From Anthopleura xanthogrammica (Eukaryota > Cnidaria > Anthozoa > Actiniaria > Actiniidae), in NCBI GenBank assembly GCA_964019055.1, contig OZ025221.1, positions 5,987,968-6,051,967 of the forward strand: DNA of 64,000 bases, in the 5' to 3' direction. Positions within the stretch are counted from its first letter, which is position 1; every line of letters starts with the position of its first letter. A model generated the notes under the pieces. It ran no database searches. It saw nothing but the letters and a program-made list of their open reading frames with translations, and was not told the DNA's origin. The position numbers and the translations under genes are program-made. This document shows positions 54,201 to 64,000 of this stretch, piece after piece.

Positions 54201-57200
54201 ATAGTCGAGCAATATCGATGATTCGCGTATACTTTTTGTCCATTTGAAGCCTCTTGGGAAATTTTCAAAAGATGCTAGTAGTGCCTACTCCCTTTTACTA
54301 TGATTTTCATTAACATCGTTCGACTTGTCGCGGATTGAAGACCCCGAGTCCAAGATTTACTGGATCACACAGGGCGTTTGCGAGCTGTCTCTAAATCCAT
54401 GGGTCATCCAATGAGAAAAAAAGCGAATATTTCTTTATATGATTTCTTAAAAGAGTTTTTTCTACTCTTGTTTTTTTGAAAGCATTGTCACGGGATTGGC
54501 AAAATTTATCTTTTTTTTTTTTCACGAGAAAATTTAGCTTGAAGATACATGATTTACATCTTTAATGTTTACCAAGCACGAAAAACACCTTAATTTATGG
54601 TTTGTTTTTGATTTTCCTCTATAGAGAAACCAGATAATGATCAGGGAATCTTGACTAAGAACAAAGTCACCCCCGCGGATTTCAACAGGACTGGTAAGCT
54701 GTATCTTGATTATCAGAAGTATATGAACAATAATGCTTCTTGTAATTTAAAATAACATACTGATTACTTAAGCGAACGGGAGTCCTTTCTTTTTATAACA
54801 CAGGCGCATCCTCATCACCACTGCAATTTTCCCTTAAGTTTAAGAAAATGATAAATAAAAAACGCTTGCGCGTGCTGTGAACAGTTATAAAGCACGAGGG
54901 ATTGTCAGAACACGATAGAAGTGCTAGGAGAAGCACGACCCGTAGCTGAGTGCTTCTCGACACTTCTCTAGTGTTCTGCCAATATTCAAGTGCTTTATAA
55001 CTGCACACAGCACAGCAAGCAATTCTTATTTCTTTTATAAAATACAAGTCAGAGTAGCAGTTATTTTTGACACCAATGACGAAATAGAAAGTGCGCGCGC
55101 GTGCTGTGTGCTCTCATAATGCACGCGCGCGCTTGAGATTTTTAACAGTTATTTTACAATTCTCTTTAGGGCTGTGGTGCACTGATGAACTGGATCCTTA
55201 TGCGTTCTACTTCAACATTGACTTGGATGGTGTCACGACTATCGGAGCGCTCCGTAACGAACCGCTGACCGAATCCAACGCAGTTGAAGTGCAGTACTAC
55301 ACGATTCAATACAGCATGGATAAAGGAACTTGGTATACATTGATACTAAAGATCAATGAATCTAAGGTAAGAAGAACAATACTTTTTTCTCGAGGAAAGT
55401 TGTCCCAAATACATTGCGCTTTTCTCTCACAGTCTGGGGTCTCTGATTCGTTCCTGGACTCGCCATCCCATGCATATGAGTATAATTTGTTTGGTCTCTC
55501 CCTAGATCCGGGGGGGAGGGAGTCTTGTCCGAATTCTTCAGTTTTCCTCCCTCCACAAAATCAAAACGCTATTTTCAAATAGTTCTACCTTTTTTAATGA
55601 AGATCTTTTGACTAAAACTCTTAAAATTTCTCCTCTTATCTGAATTTATTTTTCATTTTTTTCTTACGAATGGCCAATAAGAAAGTGTTCGCAAAGTCTT
55701 ATACACTTCAATATAACTTACTAATATATCTACATGTAACCACTGATGACTAATCACGAATTTCTCCACTCGTAATCATGAATATTATTTTGAATATTTC
55801 ATTGTCAACCAGATTCCCTATACTTTGCTTGGCAACAAGATGTTGTGGTTAGACAAGTCTATTACAACCCGTTCTCTTCGCATACTGCCAGAGAAAACAC
55901 AAACAACAGCATGTATGAGAGTGACGCTGTTCGGCTGCAAGGGAGGTAATTATAAGACCTTTCAATTCAAATCACTAACTTTTAAAAAAAATTATCAAAA
56001 TCCTGAAAAAATATCTTGCCTGATCAAAGTTCAGGGCAGGGGTAACTCACAGATCGAACTGAAATTTAGCTAGCTTATATACTAACGCCAACATTTTATT
56101 CTGTGAACTAAATATATTGTTCTCTAGCCGACAGTTTAGTGCCATAGCAAAACACGGCCAATAAATGAATCTTTTGTATGAATGTGATGAAGAACTATTA
56201 GATCTTGTTGTAATATCGGGGTGTAGTCTATGATTCAAATGACTTCAAGAAACGCCTCGTCAAAATCATTGATTTCACACCAACTCATGATCAAAATGGT
56301 CCGAGTTGAGCTTAATTCATGTAATTCGAATTCGTTGATGTAAAATTCATGATTTTAGCCAGGAGTCCCTTGCTCATCCAATCCAACTTAAGGAGAGATA
56401 GAAAATCCGTCAAAATGATGCCATTCAGTCGGGTTACAGTTTATTTGCAGTTTATTTTTTGATTTTGACCAATTATCCTGTTAATATTCATCATCTGCTA
56501 ATGCTTCTTTTCTCTCCTCAGATAAACTAGACTGTGATATTATTCTGGGTTTATCTGGATCAACAAGTAGTAATCTTGGCCTTTACTCTGGGATCGCAGC
56601 AGCTCTTTTTGGTTTGGTGATTGCGGGTTTTGTTTTAATAAGGAGAAGAAATCGCCCTAGTGATGACGAAAACATGAAAAGGAAGACGAAGAAAAGAGGA
56701 CGGGAAGACGATTCCATCCGAACTAAGAAACAAAGAACAAAGGGAAAGTCCTCAAGAAAGAAAGATATTAGTAAGGGAAAAGGGAAGTCAAACCACCAGG
56801 GCTTGAAAAAGAAAGAAAAGACTAAAAAATATACAGTGGAAGGATTTGACGAGGAGAATTGGAAAAGTGATGACTCAGGAACGGAAATGGAAAAGAGAAA
56901 AGCAAAGATACAAAAGAAAAAAGATGGAAAACAGGGGACCAAAAAACTTGGAAAAAAAGAACAAGAAAAAGTACGAGCAGGAAAAGGAAAAGACAAAGGT
57001 GCAAAAGAGAACGAGAAGAAGAAAAAGGAACAGGAGGGAAAGAAAAGCCACATACACAAACGAAGCAAAGATACGAGTTCTAGAGATAAAGAAAAAAGGA
57101 ACAGAAAAATGAAAGATAGAAAAGAAAAGTCTAGACCAACTCGTTCTCGAGGAGCTCACCGTTCTTATGCTGCGTATGATTACAGCAGCGCTTGTTCGTC

Positions 57201-57276
57201 CACATCTGAAGAATTCAAAGGAAGTAAACGAGGAAGATATAGTACGAGTGACAGTGAATACAGTGGCGATTACTAA
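51225..57276 (+). CDS. Type I membrane protein: Ig-like, kringle, Ig-like, F5/8C domains and basic tail
   Basis: Seven exons: 51225-51861, 52341-53489, 53687-53986, 54625-54693, 55170-55366, 55813-55945, 56522-57276. Phases agree; 3240 nt, 1079 aa. Residues 1-17 are a signal peptide. ~20-130 are Ig-like (TLDCSVPG, W, SVSCEA). ~165-268 form a kringle, split by intron 1 (CYYDKGMEYTG, GHDYCRN, PWCYSDDDP, CGVPEC). ~270-378 carry six Cys in kringle order (LCQQGIGW, HCYVAKPN, ECKFQQC), probably a second, diverged kringle. ~385-695 hold two to three Ig-like units (DVREHHYGSYYVE). ~719-828 resemble an F5/8 type C (discoidin) domain (NIDLDGVTTIGAL, YYTIQYSMDKGTW). The membrane segment is ~849-869. The ~200-residue cytoplasmic tail is Lys/Arg/Glu-rich and ends with Tyr/Ser-rich sequence (RYSTSDSEYSGDY). 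Adhesion or recognition at the cell surface is inferred; I know no named family with this order. Confidence 0.85.
54010..54180 (+). mobile_element. SINE-like element fragment
   Basis: It begins CATATGTGAATTGAGTTTG as in the minus-strand element at 2605-2906, followed by GATTCGAGGATTTTTCTCTGG and ACGAGGGAGAGGGCCAC. It lies in an intron of the kringle/Ig receptor gene. Confidence 0.6.
54866..55020. mobile_element. Fold-back element
   Basis: GCGTGCTGTGAACAGTTATAAAGCAC opposes GTGCTTTATAACTGCACACAGCAC. The inner arms pair GAACACGATAGAAGTGC with similar sequence. It lies in a receptor intron. Confidence 0.8.
55425..55575 (+). mobile_element. SINE-like element fragment
   Basis: CTGGGGTCTCTGATTCG, CATATGAGTATAATTTG and AGTTTTCCTCCCTCCACAAAA resemble the body of the other SINE-like copies. 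It lies right after the donor of the receptor exon at 55366. Confidence 0.45.
56522..57276 (+). CDS. Last exon of the kringle/Ig receptor: membrane segment and basic tail
   Basis: After a 20-residue extracellular end (KLDCDIILGLSGS) comes the membrane helix (YSGIAAALFGLVIAGFVLI), an RRR stop-transfer signal and ~200 residues of Lys/Arg/Glu-rich sequence. Candidate phosphorylation sites cluster in the last ~45 residues (YAAYDYSSACSS, RYSTSDSEYSGDY). No ITAM/ITIM spacing (YxxL) is visible. Pyrimidine-rich frames on the minus strand are shadows. Confidence 0.85.
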
Positions 57277-57317
57277 CTTAAAAAGTTAAGTTTGTGTTTT
57301 GGAGCCACAGTTTAAAA

Positions 57318-57323
57318 AATAAA
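57318..57323 (+). terminator. Candidate polyadenylation signal
   Basis: AATAAA 42 bases after the stop codon of the kringle/Ig receptor gene. Confidence 0.6.
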
Positions 57324-57469
57324 AAGGTTACAGACCATCTTCAAAGTTTACGTTTCATCACATTCGATACTGAAGTTTTATATTCGATTCACTGTGAATA
57401 AGATGTTGCTCTACAAGTCTAGTTAGGAATTGAAGTAATCATTTGAGAAATCTCTTATTGGAAGTTTCC

Positions 57470-58030
57470 ATGTGCAGGCTTAGTCACCACGGGAAAGCCT
57501 GGTAACTAATTGACGGCCTGGTGACCAAGTGTACTATGTACAAGCATGGTCACTATATTCACATTTGGTAACCATGTGTAGGTTTGGCCACCAAAGAAAA
57601 ATTGGGTCACTATGTAAGGGTTTAATCGCCATTTGCAGGTTTAGCCTTGGTCACTATGTCGCACACATGCATGGTTGTACCTTGTGAAGGCTTGGTCACC
57701 ATGAGAGGCTTGGTCACCATGCGAGGCCTGGCCATTGTGAGAGGCTTGGTCTTTGTAGAGGTTTGGTCACCATGTAAGACTTTTGAAGGCTTTGGCACAT
57801 TGAGGCTTGGTTACCCTGCGAAGGCTTGATCATGATGCACAGCCTTGCTGGTCAGTTGTAAACGCTTGGCACTAAGTCAGGCTTGGTTACCAGGTGAGGC
57901 TTGGTTACCAGGTGAGGCTTGGTTACCAGGTTATCCTGGTTACCCTGCGAAGGCTTGATCATGATGTACAGGCTATCTAATCTCTTGTAAAGGCTTGGCC
58001 ATCAGGTGAGGCTTAGTTACCTCGTAATTG
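57470..58030. repeat. Degenerate GGCTTGGTCACCATG array
   Basis: More than twenty decayed copies of a 15-25-base word (GGCTTGGTCACCATG, GAGGCTTGGTTACCAG, GCGAAGGCTTGATCATGATG) fill the space between the convergent receptor and channel genes. The unit carries the near-palindrome GGTNACC. Confidence 0.8.
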
Positions 58031-58134
58031 CTATGTCACGATGTACATATAGCCTTCATAAAATTGCAGGCAGCTTTGTTGCGTACCTAAGAAAGCCTGA
58101 CTATCAGACCGGGAATCAAATACAGCATGAGAAT

Positions 58135-61100
58135 TTAAAATGCTGTGCCACTTAAATGCGCAGTGTGGCCTCCATTTCTGTATTCCTTGTGGCTACTTCC
58201 CATTCTTTCAATCTTTTGTTTTCTTTGGAATTCTTTGTAGCGTTTTTCCCAATCCTTGTGAAAGACATAAAACTCAGACTCCAATTTCATGACCTCCATT
58301 TTCTGTCGAGTCATGAGCTTTTCCCATGGGGTGTTCCCATAGGATACCTTAGTAGGGTGGGAACGATCTAGTATGCTGATATGTCGAGGCGTCCTTGTGG
58401 GTCGTCTAGAAGAGAATGCTGTAGTTGCTGAGGGTTGTGATTTGCAGGTCCCGTTCCTCAAGATACCTGAAAATATCAACACTTTTCATCAGCCATGAAA
58501 TCTCTAGATCTTGAACACACTTAGTTTCGTATGGTACATTTCTGCAAGAAATGTGCAAAAGAAACGGTGCGCAAAATATGAGACCGTATTGTGTTACTAA
58601 GAGTCGACTGGTGACTCATGCATAAAAATCAGATACTTAGCCGAGCAATAACCTTTATATATATTGTTACAGCGCGACGCGCAAAAGTATGACCACATTT
58701 AATGTATTCGCATACTTCTATGCACGGGATTTCGTACTTTGAACAGACACATTTGATGCCAAGCTGGCTGGTATTACCAAATAAGTCGTGTAAAAACTCG
58801 TTTGGAGCAAAAAGCCCGTGCATAGGAGTATGCGAATATATTAAATGAGGTCATACGTTTGTACGTCGCGCTGTAAAGTTTGGTTAGGACTTTCTAAATA
58901 TTGAAAAACAGATGTTGCGGCGCGAGCCAGTGCTACTTCTTTCGGTAAAGATCAACATGAACTCAAGCCACAGCTTCAAGGTCGCCCTATAAGGTTGAGT
59001 TCGGGCCTTGTCAAGATAATATTTATGTGAGAGTAACTATACCTAACCTTCGTTGGGACTCTTGGTTGCGTTATATATATCTAATCGCGGCTGAGGCTTT
59101 TCTTGTCGTTTAACATGTTTGCGTTTCCAGGAGCTGTGGTATTCCCAAAGAAGACCAACGAGGAAGAGCACAACAAACAAAGCCAAACCAGAGTAAACAG
59201 AAATACTGAAGATACCACCACTACCAAAGTAATCCTCTCCTGCGGTCAGATGAACCTGTTCGAGAGAACAAATTGAAATAATATAACACGATAATGGCAA
59301 CAGGACTAAACTCTCGATATTCTGGCACGACTATTACACGACTTTTTGCAGGACTCCGAAGCGATATTTGCACCGTTTTGACACTACCTTTTCCCGACTT
59401 TGACGCGACATTTCCACGACTCTGGCAACACTTTTTCACGACTCTGACACGGCATTTGCGCGCGTCCCTGAAGCGACATTTGTACGACGAAGTGTTACCC
59501 TTAGTAGCCAGGCGACTCGGGAAACGGTTTTTTCTTTACTTTACTGAATTATGAGAATCATAGTAAATGTATATGAAATATCAAAAACCTCTAATGAAAA
59601 TCTAGATTTATCTCAGATAAACACTTTTATAAGCCAATTTCCACAGGCTTCATGACACCTCAGTTTTGCATTCTTACGTCACTCTTACGTCACTATTTCA
59701 GGTCAGCTGGAATACAATACTTATAATAACAAGACTCTGACTGTCCTATTATGAAACATGCGCATTGTGTAGGACAATTGATATCACGGTGGCACGCCTT
59801 CCAACTCGCTGATATTATTGTAGTTAATTCGAGTCTGAGTTCGGTTTACTGAATTCACAAGGGTTTATTGACTTGACCTTCGTCCACTTCGTTCAGCAAT
59901 AACTCAATACAAGCGGTAAAAACTGTACAAAAAGGACATAAACATTACAAAGTAAACTCGAACACTACAGGAAATAAATTGGCTACTTACAATCGTGCCG
60001 TGTAAAGAGGAAAAGAAGAAAAACAATAACAAACTTGACTATTGACGAAGCGTCCCAAACGAACTGCTCACATGCTCCGTAAAACACTAGCACGAGGTGT
60101 GCACGTGATGTGCCTGAGGCACAGGAGGCCCAAACACGCATACAAAGATACTAACATGACAATACAAACCAATTACAACCAAATCTTAATAACCAAATCT
60201 ATATTTACCCTTTTACTTCCAACGGCAACTCTTAGCAGTTCAAATCTCCAGTTCTCCTTCACTTCCATGAAATCCCTCAGACAGCTCTCCAGTCTCGACG
60301 CATTTCTCGACAACAGGAAGCCGTAGCTGACGTAGTTTCGTAGAACACTTGCCACAACCACATGTTTACTCGTCAGATATGAAATATGGTGCTTGAGCGC
60401 ATGCGTATCTAAGAGTGATATTTCCACTTCACGGTTGATCACGTGATCAAAAGCCATGTCTTGGTTTGGCTGAGCTGAATATAGAGCAGAAAACAAAGTT
60501 AGAAAATGTTTCAAGGACTTTTTCAAAATTTGAGGAATGTACATGAAATTTTATATTTAATGTTTTACGTCTGCTCCAACTGGGGAACTGAGAACTGTGA
60601 TTTCGTGCACATTTCATATACCCGCCTCAAAACAACAAAAAAGAACGCGTAACCACACAACAAGGAGCAACAGCAGGAATTAGAATACACCAGTTTCTCA
60701 TTCGATGCAAACCGCCGTTTTTGAAGACCACAGACTCAGCTATTCAACGACATCATTAAAAGTCCGTGGGATTTCAAAACATTGGTATTGTTCAACTTAC
60801 ACATTCTTTACATTACAGTTGACTTTTGCAAATCATTAGCAACAGCCAACTGTAATGTAAAGAATGTGCAAGTTGAATAATACCAATCCCACGGAGTTTT
60901 AATGGTGTATTTGAATAGCTGACTTATAAACGAGGCTAAGCCTGTGCAAATGAGTCTGTGGTCTTCAAAAACAGCGGTTTGCATCGAATGCGAAACTGGA
61001 GTATTGCCTCTCACAACAATGTAACAAGAATACTTGAAAGAGTTGCTGTGCAAATCAATCCAAAAGTAAGAAAAACACCCGCCCACACCTCATGCTCGTG

Positions 61101-63347
61101 GAAACCTCAACTCATTTTCATAAAACACAAAAATTGAGCTGCATTGGTAAATTGAAAAAAAAATTGAACGGCGGCAAGTGAGCTTTATAACATAGCCACG
61201 ATATTACGCGCGCTGTGATTGGTTGGATATCTATGAAAAAGAAATGGATTGTGCACACTCGCGCTGCTGGTGATTGTGCACGCTCGCGCGCTCACGCGAT
61301 AGCCACGATCTAACGCGCGCTCTGATTGGCTGGATATCTTTGTACAAGCTCGCGCGCTGACGTCAAAAATTGTTTTCAACCATTTCTTGATACGTCTGAT
61401 ACGTCTTTTTTTCCGAACATTAAAAACTGTCTTTCAAAACATAAAAAATTTCTAAAAAAACAATTACATAAAATGACAAGTCTTCTCGTAATATTGCTTA
61501 TTATCAAGCTATATTCCCAAATAAATATATTTCTAGAATCCTTTTAGTTTTTTTGTTGTTATAGATTTCCGATGGAAAATACTTTTTGGTGACATTGTTG
61601 AAGGAAATTTTGAATTTTTTCGCCTAATTTTCTGCGCGCGCGGTAAGTTGGAAAGAGAATACATCCATCTGCATGAAACGAACAGCTATTTTCACTGACA
61701 AAACAGCTTCGAATTAATAACACATGAAGTATGAATTCCACGTGCGGACACCTATACTCCCCTGGGGTTCAGTAGATTATATAAGAAACAGGAGAACAGC
61801 AGTTCGGCCCAGTTAAACAGCTTTTTCAACCGGCGAGAGCAAAGGAGGGATTTCGGATTTACCCACCCACCTCCCCTTGCGACGTTCCCAGCCTCACATA
61901 TTATTGAGCGCACCTCTACCTTGCACTCCCAAATATTTTCCCCCATGTCTAATCTCATATACAGTGCAAACAATAGAGGTGCAGTTTTGGTAGTGAGAAT
62001 CGGTTACTATGTTATAAAAGCAATGGCCAATGCTTAGCTGTGAGTATATCCAGTTCTGGATGCACTTGGGAGGTTGCTTAAGCACTCAAGAAGCTAGAGT
62101 CACACAAGTGCATCCAGAACTGGATATACGCACAGATAAGCATTGACCATCCCCTTAATATTGTATGTCGCATTACCATCGACTTCAGCATTGTTACGTA
62201 TGGCAAGCTTGTGTTCCGCACTCTGGTTGACAACTGATACCTAAGGATTGGTAGATAGTAAGTTGTACGTAATTAGAAATAACGAAAAACGTTTCTAACC
62301 TGTTTCAAGAATTTGATCTATTGTTCAAAGTTTTTCCGTTGCCAAAGTGATGACATGCAGACAGAAAGACAGACACAAACACAAACACCGAGACGCAGAC
62401 AGACAGACAGACAGATCTAGAGACAGACAGAGAAACAGACAGCCACAGCCAAAAATACCGAAACGTAGACAGACAGAGAGACAGACAGCCACAGCCAAAA
62501 ACACCGAGAAGTAGACAGACAGACAAACAGACAGACAGCCACAGTCAAAAACACCGAGATGGAGACAGACAGACAAACAGACAGACAGCCACAGTCAAAA
62601 ACACCGAGATGGAGACAGACAGACAAACAGACAGACAGCCACAAATACCGAAACGCAGACAGACAGAGAGACAGACAGCCACAGTCAAAAACACCGAGAT
62701 GGAGACAGACAGACAAAAAGACAGACAGCCACAAATACCGAAACGCAGACAGACAGAGAGACAGACAGCCACAGTCAAAAACACCGAGATGGAGAGAGAC
62801 AGACAAAAAGACAGACAGCCACAAATACCGAAACGCAGACAGACAGAGAGACAGACAGCCACAGTCAAAAACACCGAGATGGAGACAGACAGACAAACAG
62901 ACAGACAGCCACAAATACCGAAACGCAGACAGACAGAGAGACAGACAGCCACAGTCAAAAACACCGAGATGGAGACAGACAGACAAACAGACAGACAGCC
63001 ACAAATACCGAAACGCAGACAGACAGAGAGACAGACAGCCACAGTCAAAAACACCGAGATGGAGACAGACAGACAAACAGACAGACAGCCACAAATACCG
63101 AAACGCAGACAGACAGAGAGACAGACAGCCACAGTCAAAAACACCGAGATGGAGACAGACAGACAAACAGACAGGCAGACAGTACATTACCTTCATTCCC
63201 CTGATAGAGGAGTACTGCTCATAGCTGGCTGATGTCAGTGCTGTAGTTATGATGCTGATGAATATAGTGATGATGATGACACCGACAAGCATCCAAACAC
63301 TGCCTACAATCTTCCCCAGGTTGGTCTTGGGAGCCTTGTCGCCGTAA
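58135..63347 (-). CDS. Ionotropic glutamate receptor-like channel with potassium-type pore (3' part; 5' exons missing)
   Basis: Exons in coding order: 63191-63347, 62177-62240, 60209-60474, 59048-59255, 58135-58466 (341 codons plus stop; phases agree). The first begins inside the selectivity filter: T/TAC GGC GAC gives Y-G-D-KAPKTNLGK, then the inner helix VGSVWMLVGVIIITIFISII. Next come part of the ligand-binding lobe (VVNQSAEHKLAIRNNAEVD; YVSYGFLLSRNASRLESCLR; ENWRFELLRVAV) and a last membrane helix (GGIFSISVYSGLALFVVLFL), followed by a basic cytoplasmic tail. The iGluR S2 lobe plus M4 together with a K-channel filter matches the rare GluR0/AvGluR1 type. The residue before Tyr comes from the missing exon; Gly is expected. 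The gene continues past 63347, and no earlier exon is recognisable before 64000. Confidence 0.8.
58667..58876. mobile_element. Fold-back element
   Basis: TTACAGCGCGACGCGC at the left, CGTCGCGCTGTAA at the right. The inner arms hold TATTCGCATACTTCTATGCA and TGCATAGGAGTATGCGAATA. It lies in the last intron of the channel gene. Confidence 0.82.
60682..61005. mobile_element. Fold-back element family B (full copy)
   Basis: The outer arms are GCAAACCGCCGTTTTTGAAG and CTTCAAAAACAGCGGTTTGC. The inner arms are TTCTTTACATTACAGTTG and its complement around 60850. A truncated copy is nested at 7800-8003. It lies in a channel intron. Confidence 0.85.
61190..61370. repeat. Direct duplication rich in GCGCGC
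   Basis: ATAGCCACGATATTACGCGC, TGATTGGTTGGATATCT and GCTCGCGCGCT occur twice about 105 bases apart. The CCAATCA/GCGCGC combination recurs near 12870, 13990 and 43190. Confidence 0.65.
62024..62149. mobile_element. Fold-back element
   Basis: TATATCCAGTTCTGGATGCA opposes TGCATCCAGAACTGGATATA, with outer GGCCAATGCTTA and TAAGCATTGACC. It ends 28 bases from the channel exon at 62177. Confidence 0.85.
62345..63180. repeat. GACA-based satellite with a 90-bp higher-order unit
   Basis: ACAAATACCGAAACGCAGAC recurs at 62641, 62731, 62821, 62911, 63001 and 63091. Each unit alternates GACA/GACAAACA blocks with CACAGTCAAAAACACCGAG. The array starts ten bases past the donor of the channel pore exon. Long reading frames of 200-350 codons through it are artefacts, except that one of them also reads the true pore exon at 63191-63347. 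Confidence 0.95.
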
Positions 63348-64000
63348 CTAGTGAAAATAAAGATAATTGAAAGGAAGGAAAAGTTAAAAGATAAACACGA
63401 AACATAAGTTCCTTTCTCAAGAGGCAGCCACGTTGGCTGGAAAAATAGATGTTTGCATAGATAGCTCACCCCACATTCAGGCACTTAAGATAAGAGCTTT
63501 TAACTCCGTAATGTATTAATGCATATAGACTGATATTCTCAAAGATACAAATATCGTGGTCATGTGAGATAGAGCCATATGAATCACTAAAATATTCACC
63601 TCACGCGCATGCGCAATAATCCAAATAAAGGGCAGATCACTTGGCTAATCCAGTATTCACCACTTTCACATTCCCTAATGCTTTGCGTTTGGGGGGGGGG
63701 GGGGGGGGAGGTGATCAACAATAACGAAAATTATTGGAAAATTCAAAACTTTTTGTGCAGTTTGTAAGTACATTTGCTATCATCATTGAAAAATCTAGTA
63801 TCAGTTTAATCAGAGCTTATTCCACACGCACGACAGAAGGAAACTTTTGGTGTTACAGACAATGTATGGACTTACTAAGAAATGTCATGACATTTACTCA
63901 CAAAGCTGTTCAAATTTCTTTCTTTCTGGTTTTTGTCAATTCTGATAGAATCTATCTTAGATGCATAAGTGTTTTTAGATGGTTTTTCTTCAATTCTTAT
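63348..64000. other. Intron or upstream part of the channel gene
   Basis: Contains a G-run at 63691-63708 and otherwise AT-rich sequence. No exon carrying a pore helix or a ...GG donor in the right phase could be supported. Confidence 0.5.

Noticed and set aside
56583..57159. Phe/Ser-rich minus-strand frames opposite the receptor tail
   Set aside because: Shadows of the Lys/Glu-rich coding strand in the last exon of the kringle/Ig receptor.
62417..63484. A 355-codon minus-strand frame and 200-codon frames on both strands
   Set aside because: Most is the GACA/90-bp satellite. Only 63191-63347 is a true exon, bounded by a TAG acceptor and a GT donor.
63460..63520. Candidate upstream pore exon ending GTGGG|GTGAGC on the minus strand
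   Set aside because: It has the right donor phase, but the frame reads SYLKCLNV with no pore-helix resemblance and no good acceptor.

Overview
The window reads as nuclear DNA of an early-branching animal, most likely an anthozoan cnidarian such as a stony coral. The genes are animal-type (TRPA channel, trefoil GH31 glucosidase, kringle/Ig/discoidin receptor, PAN plus peritrophin secreted protein) and carry many small GT-AG introns. The DNA is AT-rich and crowded with satellites, tRNA-derived SINE-like repeats and short fold-back elements. The taxon is an inference from gene type and repeat style; no marker gene fixes it.

Layout. 1-712: microsatellites and a 5' leader. 713-1519 (+): single-coding-exon secreted PAN / Ser-Thr repeat / chitin-binding protein. 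1520-3602: intergenic, with a 57-bp tandem array and a SINE. 3603-20540 (-): complete 24-exon GH31 alpha-glucosidase (928 aa, every splice phase consistent) with signal peptide, trefoil domain and a GPI-like tail. 20541-22816: divergent promoter region holding a ~1.07-kb inverted-repeat element. 22817-49192 (+): complete 30-exon TRPA1-like channel (1132 aa) whose introns hold most of the large satellites. 51225-57276 (+): 7-exon type I membrane protein (1079 aa) with Ig-like, kringle, Ig-like and F5/8C domains, one membrane segment and a very basic tail. 57277-58134: degenerate GGCTTGGTCACC-type array. 58135 to beyond 63347 (-): 3' part of an ionotropic-glutamate-receptor-like channel with a potassium-channel YGD filter; its 5' exons lie beyond what I could find.

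The four multi-exon models were built by hand by matching donor/acceptor sites and phases. The TRPA, glucosidase and receptor models each sum to an exact multiple of three with no internal stop. I see no operon, phage, CRISPR or bacterial-style system. The genes do not obviously form one pathway. Two are cation-channel genes, one is a digestive or surface glycosidase, and two encode secreted or surface proteins. The most unusual items are the YGD-filter glutamate-receptor-like gene, the kringle/Ig/discoidin receptor beside it, and the density of fold-back elements carrying CRE/E-box-like palindromes.
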